A program made the position numbers and the translations under genes. From positions 13,515,238 to 13,579,237 of the forward strand of contig OX463856.1 of assembly GCA_949825065.1 (NCBI GenBank): a stretch of 64,000 bases of DNA, given 5' to 3'. Of the stretch, positions 35,625 to 48,784 are shown in pieces. Position 1 is the first letter of the stretch; every line of letters starts with the position of its first letter. Source of the DNA: Odontocerum albicorne. Its lineage: Eukaryota > Arthropoda > Insecta > Trichoptera > Odontoceridae. A model generated the notes under the pieces. It ran no database searches. It was not told where the DNA came from and saw nothing but the letters and a program-made list of their open reading frames with translations.

Positions 35625-35860
35625 ATTGCTGGGCTAGTTCATGTCTCATTCCCTTTTATAAACTTGTATAGTATTAAGCTAAAACTTGGCGGCTTTATTT
35701 TCATGTGGTAATCTCTTTCAATCAACCAAAAATATGTCGAGAAGGTCTGAAGTAGAAAACAAACAGATACACATTTTTTTTTAAATTGAGTGCCAATGGA
35801 AATCGAAAGTTGAATTTCTTTGTCAGTTGATAGGTGTCTTCCTAACTAGTCCACAAAAGG
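35625..35860 (-). mobile_element. tRNA-headed SINE, family A
   Basis: Body (plus strand GTGGTAATCTCTTTCAATCA near 35706) and inverted head with B box (plus CCAATGGAAATCGAA) and A-box region (plus CTTCCTAACTAGTCCAC). Confidence 0.65.
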
Positions 35861-36274
35861 TAATAAATTTTCTTGCTATTAATATAGAATTAGAGTTAGT
35901 TATGTAATAGATTCTTAAATAATTTAAACACCAATGTTTAGGATAGTTTAAATTCCTTAAAACATTTGTTTGAAATTATCTGATTTCATCACCATGAATT
36001 GAATTGTTTGAAATTATCTGATTATGTCACCATGAATTGAACTCGACACCGTCAGCTGGAAAATTAATGTCTCAATCTATTTCATGTTGACATCGGCAAT
36101 ATTGAACTATCGTTGACTGTATGTTTATCTATAGAGCACAGAGTAACAATAAACGTTATTGACGTGGATCTGTCAAGTCTTGTTGGACGTAAGTTAATAG
36201 TTGAAGAGATGATCATGGTTTGGGAAACTCCCTCGTCATTACTTAAAAGTATACTATTTAAGATGTGTTTTATT

Positions 36275-36360
36275 TTATAAAACTTTATTGCAAATACAAT
36301 CTGGCGGAATTATTGTAAGGCGGAAATATCGTCCAACCAACCAGACAAAAGTAAATGAAG
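36275..36360 (-). mobile_element. SINE body fragment
   Basis: AATACAATCTGGCGGAATTA...CAACCAACCAGACAAAAG parallels the family A body at 19885-19935; no head is present. Confidence 0.4.
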
Positions 36361-36479
36361 CAAGTTACATGGTTGCAAAAACATTCAAATGACTATCCAT
36401 CCCCACAAAATCCATGAACACATCCGTGAGCATGTGCCTACAAACCCCACAAAGAGGAAAAATCATCCGAACATTCCTT

Positions 36480-37130
36480 TTCATGTAAAGTAAGATATCA
36501 TCAATCAAAGGAAAAGGAAGGGATGGTGGAGAGGAAAGGAAAAAAATCAGGAATGAAACACGTTATGTTACTGACTAGAAATTAAGAGTTTTTTCAGTAG
36601 CATCTTAAAGCATGTCAAGGACGGAGTGAGTCTAACATTGGTTTGTAACTGGTTCCAGAATCTCACTGCCTGGACAGTAAAGGACGACGTAAAAAAGAGG
36701 AGCGGTGAACTGAAAAGGCCAATAAATAATCTCTTTTTGAGTGTAGCGCTAATCCGTGATCGGAAAAACGCTGAAAATTTTCGGCGAGATAAGAGGGGAT
36801 GGCGGGACAGTTAAGGATATTGTGCAATAGAGACAGTATGTGAATTTGACGTCTATTTCTAACATTCAACAAGTTCAATGCCTTCTGGTATGAAGTTATA
36901 TTATCGTAGGTTGAAAAGGAACGTTAAACAAACAGTTTGAAGACGCTGTAATTTGTCCAGCTGTTCCTCTGTAACATCCAAATAACAAACGTCCGTATAG
37001 TTCAGAATCGGAAAGAGCAGAGATTGCACGAGTAAAATTTTGGTTTTAGTAGGTAGGAATCTTTACAAAACTTTAAGGGAATGAAGGATGAAGATATGTT
37101 GTTAAGAAACAGAAGCGCTCTTGAAGAGAT
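36480..37130 (-). mobile_element. LINE RT C-terminal region with 3' UTR
   Basis: Minus strand: LVQSLLFPILNYTDVCYLDV, then TEEQLDKLQRLQTVCL, NVRNRRQIHILSLLHNIL, SFLRR...F.VQA-like and a CNWFQ reverse-frame shadow. This is the C-terminal region of a Jockey/RTE-like RT (DKLQRLQN...R..H.LSLLY). Its 3' UTR (plus strand GATATCATCAATCAAAGGA...TCAGGAATGAAACACG, 36488-36563) recurs at 37746-37805. Confidence 0.8.
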
Positions 37131-37159
37131 TTTGTTATTTTCTACGCTTATTTACAGGT

Positions 37160-37330
37160 AGTCTTCGGCTTACGACCTACGCGACTTACGACTGTTCGAC
37201 TTTACGACCACAATCCGCGATCGGTATTATAAGCATTTTTTAAACCCTTATTTTAAGCATTTTTTAAATTCCTGAAGGGAACTCCACTTAGCCTAACATC
37301 GGTTCATCTTCGGTCCGATTGGCTATTCCG
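37160..37330. repeat. Possible interspersed repeat with TACGAC motifs
   Basis: GGCTTACGACCTACGCGACT, TACGACTGTTCGACTTTACGACC: clustered CG-containing octamers in an AT-rich setting, like widespread low-copy interspersed repeats of invertebrates. The family is not identified. Confidence 0.35.
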
Positions 37331-37744
37331 ATCAAGGGACGTGAAAATATAATTTTACTACATTTGAAATTTTTATGTGAAAGTACTGACAATTTGCTTG
37401 GCTGGCTGAACTCCAGACCTTAAGCCACTTGATAAGAAAAAAAATGCTGCGGGTCATTTTCCTTTTCCCGTGATATCAGACCATAAGTCCGTCGTCTTTA
37501 CTACTATTCTTTTCACACTCAGGTGTGTCACTACCGAAGGAGTCCCTTTGGGCAGTTCCTTCTTCGTCACTGTAACGTCGCGTTCATATTAAAAATAAAG
37601 ACAATTTCGATCTTCTAATGTAGATCGCGCTGGATGGGAACTTATTTTGCCCCCCATAATATAGTGGGTGGAGGTGGGATCGAACTAAACTGATTATTCA
37701 TCTTTATGAAATTTATGATCATAAACAAGCATAATAAAAGTAAA

Positions 37745-37815
37745 ATTGAGATATCATCAATCAAAGGAAAGGGGTGGAGGAGAGGGGAAAAATCAGGAAT
37801 GAAACACGTCTTTTT
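37745..37815 (-). mobile_element. Second copy of the LINE 3' UTR
   Basis: Plus strand GAGATATCATCAATCAAAGG...GGAAAAATCAGGAATGAAACACG is nearly the same as 36488-36563, about 1.25 kb away and in the same orientation. Confidence 0.65.
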
Positions 37816-38934
37816 CAATGCTTTTGAGTTAATTGATTGATTCAAGAATAATCTTATTTGCTTTTTGATTATAACAATCAGACCCAGGAAACTTAAGTTT
37901 ACACAGTAAAAAATTACCTAAGATATTTGATGAGGTAACATTAAAAAAATATCATGTCCATCGAATACAAAAAATGAGTTGATAAAGCAGATTTTTTCTT
38001 ATCGATATTACGGAGCTGTTTAACATTTTCATTTAAATGAAAAAAACACATAAATCATTTTAAAATCATAATAAAAAAACAGTATTTTTTCAGAAAGAAT
38101 CTTGTCGAGGTTTCAAACCAATCAAAAAATACCATGTCCGAATTGACCAATCATAGCTTTCCGATTGTGTTTAACTTCATACCAGTTCACCAGCAACTGT
38201 CAGTTTTAAATCGTACATGCAGTCTAATGTCATTATACAGCTTTATCTATCTACATACTACATATTTATAGTTTTATACTAATATTTCTTCTTATTAAGT
38301 AACACTTTACTTATTTTATTTGATTAAAATAAAAATAAATTACTCGACCCAATTATTTTTTGAATTTTTTTTGTATAATATTTTTAAAATCGAACGAAAA
38401 CATCATGTCCCAGGCCTGTTTAACCAAAAAAGATCAAAGTAGAATTGTTCACTCAAAAAGGATCATGTCCATATTTTAAACTAGAATTACAATTTATATT
38501 ATTATGATTCGATTTTAAACAAGTAATCAAGTCACCTTAAGCGATTTTAAGGATTTCAGATATTTTTACAATGAATTATTATGTCATATAATTTTAATGC
38601 AAACAGTTTTTTTTGCGATTTCCCAACATTCTGATTTGGTGGGCATGTTCTTTTTTTTAATATTACCTCCGCATTTACTTGAAGCTAACTTATAAATGTC
38701 AGTAAAGTGGGTGTTTAGATTTAAATTCATCTATTCATATGGGTTAAGCCTGACCGTTCCAGACTGACCACAGCAGATTTGGGTACGTGATGTACTAATA
38801 GGGTCTAAGAGCTTAACCATGTTGCTACTCGTGTCATGATGCAACACACGAGACAGTGAACTATTCTGTTATTCAATTAAATTTACTTTTCGACCATAAA
38901 AATATACAATAATACTAAAACACTTACATAACAT

Positions 38935-39060
38935 CACGCTATATCTCTATCGAGATAGGCAGAGGAGAGAATGCTAAACTTTTCTATCGCCACACATCTT
39001 TCTCTTCTTCATACAACTCTAACGATTTCTCTGACTTTAATATGTACTTATTTCAAAATA
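38935..39060 (-). mobile_element. RTE-like LINE 3' tail (also at 41800 and 44665)
   Basis: Plus strand CACGCTATATCTCTATCGAG, GATAGGCAGAGGAGAGAATG and CTATCGCCACACATC, the same tail as 21520-21600. It is part of the 2865-bp unit and so occurs three times. Confidence 0.6.
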
Positions 39061-39144
39061 TTATTCACTTGATCTAACAATACTTTTCTAAACATAAAAA
39101 AACTGCACCAACATAGTGATTAGCGTATTTGTTGCATTAACGAT

Positions 39145-39365
39145 GTAAAAGAGATCCATACCCTAGTTGATAAGACGTCAGTCTTCCAATCCAGATGTTA
39201 CTGGTTCGATTTCCATTAAATAAATGTTTTTTTATGTTTTCCTGTCTTGTTTTTATTTAAATTGTCGTAAACATATTTTTAGTTAGTTGAAAGAGATCGC
39301 CATATGGCAAAAAACTCAGGGTGTACTGTGTACAAATAGAGAGTAATACAATGAGCGAAATTATG
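39145..39365 (+). mobile_element. tRNA-headed SINE, family A (also at 42010 and 44875)
   Basis: Head CCATACCCTAGTTGATAAGA, B box TGGTTCGATTTCCA, then body TAGTTGAAAGAGATCGCCAT, ATGGC, GGGTGTACTGTGTACAAA. It is part of the 2865-bp unit. Confidence 0.75.
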
Positions 39366-39879
39366 TTTTATGGTACAATTTATTAGATAAACAAATATTT
39401 ATATCATGCCCCTATACAATACGTATATGAGGCTGCTTTAATCATTAAAATGAACAAAATTTAAAGCATATTTTTGAATGAAAATCATTTCAAAGAGTAA
39501 AATATAAATGTCTGTGTTACATGGAATTACTTGCACATATGCATGCTATTACTTACACATATTACAATGTCATTACTTACACATATATCAAGAATTCTTA
39601 AATATCGAAAAGCATGAAACAGATTTAATCTAGTAAGGACGCTTCACTTCCATAAATCAAGAAATAAAATGGGACATGATATTTACACTCTTGATATATT
39701 TTAGTGTAAATTAACTTTTTACGCCTGAGTGTGCACTCCTACACAAGGTGCTGGAGTGAACACCCAGAACAGGCCGAAGACATAAATATTTGACGACAGC
39801 CAGCTGAATGAACGAATAACACTATCCACGTTGCCGGTGCTGGATAGAGAAGAATTGACCCCAGCCGACCGAGAAAAAT

Positions 39880-40130
39880 AGTGTGATATTGAAAGGCATA
39901 TGTCCAGCAGTAGACGCAATCGAGCTTAGTATTTACTATTTAAAGATGGAACCATTGAAAAATAGAAGCAAAATATCAGACCTTCTTATATATTACAAAT
40001 GTTTGCATTCAATCTTTGACAGTTGCAAACTCACTCAGTGGATAAACTTTCGCGTCCCCATTCGGTCAAATAGACTACAACAAATATTCTACTAAGTCCA
40101 ATAAAAAACGAACCACCAAAGTGACTTTCC
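39880..40130 (+). mobile_element. LINE C-terminal fragment (also at 42745 and 45610)
   Basis: PLKNRSKISDLLIYYKCLH, then FRVPIRSNRLQQIFY matches the end of Jockey/CR1-type RT proteins (R..L.DL.L.YK.LHG... FR.P.R..R). A stop follows at 40093. It is part of the 2865-bp unit. Confidence 0.55.
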
Positions 40131-40915
40131 AATAGTGCATATGCACATATTGGGAAACCAAAACGTGTTTTAATATTTTCATGGCACATTTCAACAATGC
40201 AACCTGGTTTGGTTTTCTTCCTCCACATTGAAAATATTGTTTTATAGATCATCCCGTAGTATTTTTACCCTCGAACATTGTTTACGACTCGATTACAGTT
40301 CTAACCGACAAAACAACGATTGTTTTTTCCCGTTACTTTTACACATTATGTAAACTACAATAGTATTATTATATATATACAATAGTAAACTACAATACCC
40401 CTCAGTAAGATACAGGCAAAACCTAGTTGACCGGGGGCACGAGAAATGAGAGGCAATAAACCCAGATGAATAAAAATTGTATCCACTTTAAATTAACTTT
40501 CTTTTTTTTCATGAATTATGTATTCATGTTATTATTTATTTCTTGTCATGTATAAATAAATAAAATAAATTATTAATTGTGAATTATTTTTAATGTAACT
40601 GTTCTGTGTAATTGTATTTTTGCTGTTTCTGTTTTTTAATTACTTGTTCATTACTGAAGTCGCTTTCTTAATATACTGTGTTTATAATTGTTTTTAACGA
40701 AATAATCTATTACATTGTTTCTTGCACTAATAATTTTATTATTTCTCCTTGATTGTGCGATTATTTATTATTTATTTTATTTTTTTATGTTTCTGTTTAA
40801 GTATTACATATGTTATATAAATATTTACAGTTTTCAAAAGCCCCTTAAGCATATGTGTACCAAAATAAATTAAAATAAATACATTTGAAAAACAATTCAA
40901 ATGCAAAAAAAAAAA

Positions 40916-43780
40916 TAAATCATTTTAAAATCATAATAAAAAAACAGTATTTTTTCAGAAAGAATCTTGTCGAGGTTTCAAACCAATCAAAAAATACCAT
41001 GTCCGAATTGACCAATCATAGCTTTCCGATTGTGTTTAACTTCATACCAGTTCACCAGCAACTGTCAGTTTTAAATCGTACATGCAGTCTAATGTCATTA
41101 TACAGCTTTATCTATCTACATACTACATATTTATAGTTTTATACTAATATTTCTTCTTATTAAGTAACACTTTACTTATTTTATTTGATTAAAATAAAAA
41201 TAAATTACTCGACCCAATTATTTTTTGAATTTTTTTTGTATAATATTTTTAAAATCGAACGAAAACATCATGTCCCAGGCCTGTTTAACCAAAAAAGATC
41301 AAAGTAGAATTGTTCACTCAAAAAGGATCATGTCCATATTTTAAACTAGAATTACAATTTATATTATTATGATTCGATTTTAAACAAGTAATCAAGTCAC
41401 CTTAAGCGATTTTAAGGATTTCAGATATTTTTACAATGAATTATTATGTCATATAATTTTAATGCAAACAGTTTTTTTTGCGATTTCCCAACATTCTGAT
41501 TTGGTGGGCATGTTCTTTTTTTTAATATTACCTCCGCATTTACTTGAAGCTAACTTATAAATGTCAGTAAAGTGGGTGTTTAGATTTAAATTCATCTATT
41601 CATATGGGTTAAGCCTGACCGTTCCAGACTGACCACAGCAGATTTGGGTACGTGATGTACTAATAGGGTCTAAGAGCTTAACCATGTTGCTACTCGTGTC
41701 ATGATGCAACACACGAGACAGTGAACTATTCTGTTATTCAATTAAATTTACTTTTCGACCATAAAAATATACAATAATACTAAAACACTTACATAACATC
41801 ACGCTATATCTCTATCGAGATAGGCAGAGGAGAGAATGCTAAACTTTTCTATCGCCACACATCTTTCTCTTCTTCATACAACTCTAACGATTTCTCTGAC
41901 TTTAATATGTACTTATTTCAAAATATTATTCACTTGATCTAACAATACTTTTCTAAACATAAAAAAACTGCACCAACATAGTGATTAGCGTATTTGTTGC
42001 ATTAACGATGTAAAAGAGATCCATACCCTAGTTGATAAGACGTCAGTCTTCCAATCCAGATGTTACTGGTTCGATTTCCATTAAATAAATGTTTTTTTAT
42101 GTTTTCCTGTCTTGTTTTTATTTAAATTGTCGTAAACATATTTTTAGTTAGTTGAAAGAGATCGCCATATGGCAAAAAACTCAGGGTGTACTGTGTACAA
42201 ATAGAGAGTAATACAATGAGCGAAATTATGTTTTATGGTACAATTTATTAGATAAACAAATATTTATATCATGCCCCTATACAATACGTATATGAGGCTG
42301 CTTTAATCATTAAAATGAACAAAATTTAAAGCATATTTTTGAATGAAAATCATTTCAAAGAGTAAAATATAAATGTCTGTGTTACATGGAATTACTTGCA
42401 CATATGCATGCTATTACTTACACATATTACAATGTCATTACTTACACATATATCAAGAATTCTTAAATATCGAAAAGCATGAAACAGATTTAATCTAGTA
42501 AGGACGCTTCACTTCCATAAATCAAGAAATAAAATGGGACATGATATTTACACTCTTGATATATTTTAGTGTAAATTAACTTTTTACGCCTGAGTGTGCA
42601 CTCCTACACAAGGTGCTGGAGTGAACACCCAGAACAGGCCGAAGACATAAATATTTGACGACAGCCAGCTGAATGAACGAATAACACTATCCACGTTGCC
42701 GGTGCTGGATAGAGAAGAATTGACCCCAGCCGACCGAGAAAAATAGTGTGATATTGAAAGGCATATGTCCAGCAGTAGACGCAATCGAGCTTAGTATTTA
42801 CTATTTAAAGATGGAACCATTGAAAAATAGAAGCAAAATATCAGACCTTCTTATATATTACAAATGTTTGCATTCAATCTTTGACAGTTGCAAACTCACT
42901 CAGTGGATAAACTTTCGCGTCCCCATTCGGTCAAATAGACTACAACAAATATTCTACTAAGTCCAATAAAAAACGAACCACCAAAGTGACTTTCCAATAG
43001 TGCATATGCACATATTGGGAAACCAAAACGTGTTTTAATATTTTCATGGCACATTTCAACAATGCAACCTGGTTTGGTTTTCTTCCTCCACATTGAAAAT
43101 ATTGTTTTATAGATCATCCCGTAGTATTTTTACCCTCGAACATTGTTTACGACTCGATTACAGTTCTAACCGACAAAACAACGATTGTTTTTTCCCGTTA
43201 CTTTTACACATTATGTAAACTACAATAGTATTATTATATATATACAATAGTAAACTACAATACCCCTCAGTAAGATACAGGCAAAACCTAGTTGACCGGG
43301 GGCACGAGAAATGAGAGGCAATAAACCCAGATGAATAAAAATTGTATCCACTTTAAATTAACTTTCTTTTTTTTCATGAATTATGTATTCATGTTATTAT
43401 TTATTTCTTGTCATGTATAAATAAATAAAATAAATTATTAATTGTGAATTATTTTTAATGTAACTGTTCTGTGTAATTGTATTTTTGCTGTTTCTGTTTT
43501 TTAATTACTTGTTCATTACTGAAGTCGCTTTCTTAATATACTGTGTTTATAATTGTTTTTAACGAAATAATCTATTACATTGTTTCTTGCACTAATAATT
43601 TTATTATTTCTCCTTGATTGTGCGATTATTTATTATTTATTTTATTTTTTTATGTTTCTGTTTAAGTATTACATATGTTATATAAATATTTACAGTTTTC
43701 AAAAGCCCCTTAAGCATATGTGTACCAAAATAAATTAAAATAAATACATTTGAAAAACAATTCAAATGCAAAAAAAAAAA
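40916..43780. repeat. 2865-bp tandem unit, copy 2
   Basis: Second copy, beginning immediately after the A-rich end of copy 1. Every stretch I compared with copy 1 was identical. An 83-codon ORF at 40885-41136 spans the junction and is created by it, so it is not a gene. Confidence 0.95.
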
Positions 43781-46645
43781 TAAATCATTTTAAAATCATA
43801 ATAAAAAAACAGTATTTTTTCAGAAAGAATCTTGTCGAGGTTTCAAACCAATCAAAAAATACCATGTCCGAATTGACCAATCATAGCTTTCCGATTGTGT
43901 TTAACTTCATACCAGTTCACCAGCAACTGTCAGTTTTAAATCGTACATGCAGTCTAATGTCATTATACAGCTTTATCTATCTACATACTACATATTTATA
44001 GTTTTATACTAATATTTCTTCTTATTAAGTAACACTTTACTTATTTTATTTGATTAAAATAAAAATAAATTACTCGACCCAATTATTTTTTGAATTTTTT
44101 TTGTATAATATTTTTAAAATCGAACGAAAACATCATGTCCCAGGCCTGTTTAACCAAAAAAGATCAAAGTAGAATTGTTCACTCAAAAAGGATCATGTCC
44201 ATATTTTAAACTAGAATTACAATTTATATTATTATGATTCGATTTTAAACAAGTAATCAAGTCACCTTAAGCGATTTTAAGGATTTCAGATATTTTTACA
44301 ATGAATTATTATGTCATATAATTTTAATGCAAACAGTTTTTTTTGCGATTTCCCAACATTCTGATTTGGTGGGCATGTTCTTTTTTTTAATATTACCTCC
44401 GCATTTACTTGAAGCTAACTTATAAATGTCAGTAAAGTGGGTGTTTAGATTTAAATTCATCTATTCATATGGGTTAAGCCTGACCGTTCCAGACTGACCA
44501 CAGCAGATTTGGGTACGTGATGTACTAATAGGGTCTAAGAGCTTAACCATGTTGCTACTCGTGTCATGATGCAACACACGAGACAGTGAACTATTCTGTT
44601 ATTCAATTAAATTTACTTTTCGACCATAAAAATATACAATAATACTAAAACACTTACATAACATCACGCTATATCTCTATCGAGATAGGCAGAGGAGAGA
44701 ATGCTAAACTTTTCTATCGCCACACATCTTTCTCTTCTTCATACAACTCTAACGATTTCTCTGACTTTAATATGTACTTATTTCAAAATATTATTCACTT
44801 GATCTAACAATACTTTTCTAAACATAAAAAAACTGCACCAACATAGTGATTAGCGTATTTGTTGCATTAACGATGTAAAAGAGATCCATACCCTAGTTGA
44901 TAAGACGTCAGTCTTCCAATCCAGATGTTACTGGTTCGATTTCCATTAAATAAATGTTTTTTTATGTTTTCCTGTCTTGTTTTTATTTAAATTGTCGTAA
45001 ACATATTTTTAGTTAGTTGAAAGAGATCGCCATATGGCAAAAAACTCAGGGTGTACTGTGTACAAATAGAGAGTAATACAATGAGCGAAATTATGTTTTA
45101 TGGTACAATTTATTAGATAAACAAATATTTATATCATGCCCCTATACAATACGTATATGAGGCTGCTTTAATCATTAAAATGAACAAAATTTAAAGCATA
45201 TTTTTGAATGAAAATCATTTCAAAGAGTAAAATATAAATGTCTGTGTTACATGGAATTACTTGCACATATGCATGCTATTACTTACACATATTACAATGT
45301 CATTACTTACACATATATCAAGAATTCTTAAATATCGAAAAGCATGAAACAGATTTAATCTAGTAAGGACGCTTCACTTCCATAAATCAAGAAATAAAAT
45401 GGGACATGATATTTACACTCTTGATATATTTTAGTGTAAATTAACTTTTTACGCCTGAGTGTGCACTCCTACACAAGGTGCTGGAGTGAACACCCAGAAC
45501 AGGCCGAAGACATAAATATTTGACGACAGCCAGCTGAATGAACGAATAACACTATCCACGTTGCCGGTGCTGGATAGAGAAGAATTGACCCCAGCCGACC
45601 GAGAAAAATAGTGTGATATTGAAAGGCATATGTCCAGCAGTAGACGCAATCGAGCTTAGTATTTACTATTTAAAGATGGAACCATTGAAAAATAGAAGCA
45701 AAATATCAGACCTTCTTATATATTACAAATGTTTGCATTCAATCTTTGACAGTTGCAAACTCACTCAGTGGATAAACTTTCGCGTCCCCATTCGGTCAAA
45801 TAGACTACAACAAATATTCTACTAAGTCCAATAAAAAACGAACCACCAAAGTGACTTTCCAATAGTGCATATGCACATATTGGGAAACCAAAACGTGTTT
45901 TAATATTTTCATGGCACATTTCAACAATGCAACCTGGTTTGGTTTTCTTCCTCCACATTGAAAATATTGTTTTATAGATCATCCCGTAGTATTTTTACCC
46001 TCGAACATTGTTTACGACTCGATTACAGTTCTAACCGACAAAACAACGATTGTTTTTTCCCGTTACTTTTACACATTATGTAAACTACAATAGTATTATT
46101 ATATATATACAATAGTAAACTACAATACCCCTCAGTAAGATACAGGCAAAACCTAGTTGACCGGGGGCACGAGAAATGAGAGGCAATAAACCCAGATGAA
46201 TAAAAATTGTATCCACTTTAAATTAACTTTCTTTTTTTTCATGAATTATGTATTCATGTTATTATTTATTTCTTGTCATGTATAAATAAATAAAATAAAT
46301 TATTAATTGTGAATTATTTTTAATGTAACTGTTCTGTGTAATTGTATTTTTGCTGTTTCTGTTTTTTAATTACTTGTTCATTACTGAAGTCGCTTTCTTA
46401 ATATACTGTGTTTATAATTGTTTTTAACGAAATAATCTATTACATTGTTTCTTGCACTAATAATTTTATTATTTCTCCTTGATTGTGCGATTATTTATTA
46501 TTTATTTTATTTTTTTATGTTTCTGTTTAAGTATTACATATGTTATATAAATATTTACAGTTTTCAAAAGCCCCTTAAGCATATGTGTACCAAAATAAAT
46601 TAAAATAAATACATTTGAAAAACAATTCAAATGCAAAAAAAAAAA
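43781..46645. repeat. 2865-bp tandem unit, copy 3
   Basis: Third copy. After the A-run and TAAA near 46646 the sequence leaves the repeat (GCAAACATATT). No differences from copies 1 and 2 were seen. Confidence 0.95.
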
Positions 46646-46659
46646 TAAAGCAAACATAT

Positions 46660-47020
46660 TAAATACGTATTTTTCTCTCTCGCACGGAATCTCAACACTT
46701 CAAAGGCAGCCCCCTTAGCCATATCATCGTATTGTAAGACGCTCTGTTGACCTTCCACAATATTTCTGGAAGCGAGTACAGCGTGCACTCTTCATTACTG
46801 TAATTCGTGATCTGCAGAACATCGCACTCACTAAGGGGAGGTTCCACGAGTCCTCATATACATGTACGAGATAACGCAGTGACCATGGTCATGACGGAAA
46901 TGGTTCAAGGTGCACCATTGTTTTCTCAGAAAAAGAAAGCTGGGCTATGCCTTCGTGGAGTCATCCATAAGCCAGTCATTTCTCATATCCCTCTTCTTAC
47001 CAAATTCATGTGAAAATAAA
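46660..47020. other. GC-richer unique stretch after the triplication
   Basis: Less AT-rich than its surroundings with short open frames on both strands (for example a minus-strand run of about 50 codons at 46690-46845). No domain or good splice pair was recognised; left as unexplained. Confidence 0.25.
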
Positions 47021-47664
47021 GAAAACTATAAATAATACTGTGAACATGAATATAAAAAAGCAATTCTACAATAAACTCTAATAATAAATCGAACTGAATC
47101 AACAATACCGAATATAAATACGATGTATCTGGTGCTTATGCAAAATAGACAAGGCACCTGTATTCTAAATACTCGTATATACATAAAGCTGGTAAAAATT
47201 GTCTGAAAGTATGCTGAGTCACAAAAAGGACACAAAATTAATACCATTTTGGAGACTAAGAAAAGGTTGACGAAAATGAAAAAGAGATGAGATTTTAAAT
47301 TTCAACTACACTTCATCATATATTTGACGTACAAAATATTCAGCAAGAAATAATAACCTGCGAACGTGTAGTGATTTTGTCGTCATCTAACATTTTATTA
47401 AAATAATTTTTCTTCCCACAATTTATCAACGACGCGACGCCTCTGAAATTTTAACCATTTACTTTAAAAAAAATCTGCTACGCCACTGGGCTCACATAAA
47501 AGTGGCAGTCGTTACCATAGGCGTAACACTGGGATAACAAATTCAAATAAAGTTGAAAGGTTTGGAGACATAAAACGTTATGTCGATAAAAAACAAATAC
47601 CTTTTATTTTTAAGTTCCGTTGAAATAGAAATGATAAATAGTTTTTATTTCATATTTTTTTATC

Positions 47665-47735
47665 GTTTCTTTGTCATTGAATAGGGAGTTTCTTATTTGT
47701 CATTGAATAGGGAATTTGTTATTTGATGTATTTTG
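47665..47735. repeat. Direct duplication of about 29 bp
   Basis: TTTGTCATTGAATAGGGAGTTTC and TTTGTCATTGAATAGGGAATTTG. Confidence 0.8.
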
Positions 47736-48424
47736 TAAATACAAAAAAATCGATGTAAAAATTTGGAGAAGCTGAAAAGAAAGGTGGCGTACTTGTTAAT
47801 TTCAACGTATTCATTTCTTACATACGATTCAAATAAATATTATCTTTAATACTTTTGTATAGTAAGTATACAAAATAAAACGTAACGATTATAATATTTC
47901 AACTGTCAATAATATTCTTCTGCTATTTTACAATTAAATAAAAACTGATATTTTTGGAAATAAAAATTATTTATTATTTTCATTGATATTATTAATCATC
48001 TTAATGATATTGAAATACACAAACTTCTTACTTATCCATCTTAAAATTATAAACAAATTAAAAATTTGTTTATTGATAGCAATGTAGTTTTTAATCTACG
48101 TCTTGAAATTATATTCCGCCAAAGCAATAAAAAATATAACACATTTGAGAAAGATAAGGGATCAAAAGATCTGGGCTTATCTCATAGCATCGTTCCAATC
48201 GAGATACATCTCACCAATAAGAGGGCGATGTTAAAAATGCCAGATTTAGTGCCTTAAAGCAAATTATTGTGTTTTATAAATAATATTTGTCAATTTTTCC
48301 ATGTTAGGCCGCTTGCTTGTTGTTGACATCCTTAAAAATCGCTTTCAAATTAATATCAGTTAATCTTGATCTTGTTAGTTTTTTTATAGATATTAATTAT
48401 TGAAAAAGTTTGTTCGCATGTATA

Positions 48425-48655
48425 AGTACCGACCTCCGTGGCCTAGTTGGTAAGACGTATGTATCATAACTCGGGGATTGTGGATTCGATTCCTCATAGA
48501 ACCTAGACCTAGTTTACACTTCAGGTCTTCTTAACACTTTCTGGTTGATTGAAAGAGATTGCCACGTGACATTAGACCCGCGAAGCTATACTGTATATAA
48601 CAAAAAAATTATGCAATAAAATAAGTTGGTTCAACTTATTTTATTGCATAATTCT
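48425..48655 (+). mobile_element. tRNA-headed SINE, family A, with 3' hairpin
   Basis: Head GACCTCCGTGGCCTAGTTGG (A box TGGCCTAGTTGG), B box GGATTCGATTCCTC, body GGTTGATTGAAAGAGATTGC and AGCTATACTGTATATAAC. It is followed by a perfect 21-bp inverted repeat with a 3-nt loop (48608-48628 / 48632-48652). Confidence 0.8.
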
Positions 48656-48784
48656 TTCAAATTAATATTGATTTCTGTGTTTAGGTTTTATAAAAATTAG
48701 ATATAATTTCTTTCGCTTACGTGGGTAGCAAAAATGTACTTTGCGGGTCAAATATGGCCCGCGGGCTGTAGTTTAGCCATGCTT

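Larger units (their letters stand above)
38051..40915. repeat. 2865-bp tandem unit, copy 1
   Basis: First of three head-to-tail copies, starting TAAATCATTTTAAAATCAT. It contains an RTE-like LINE tail on the minus strand (38935-39060), a tRNA-headed SINE (39145-39365) and a LINE C-terminal remnant (39880-40130), and ends in an A-rich stretch. Nothing suggests a host gene. Short ORFs in it recur identically at +2865 and +5730. Confidence 0.95.

Noticed and set aside
40885..41136. 83-codon ORF (also at 43750-44001)
   Set aside because: It is created by the A-rich junction between 2865-bp units; copy 1 lacks the start, and the sequence has no domain.
48432..48500. tRNA-like sequence with A and B boxes (also 54440-54510, 62308-62375)
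   Set aside because: Heads are followed by conserved SINE bodies and recur many times with mismatched stems; not functional tRNA genes.
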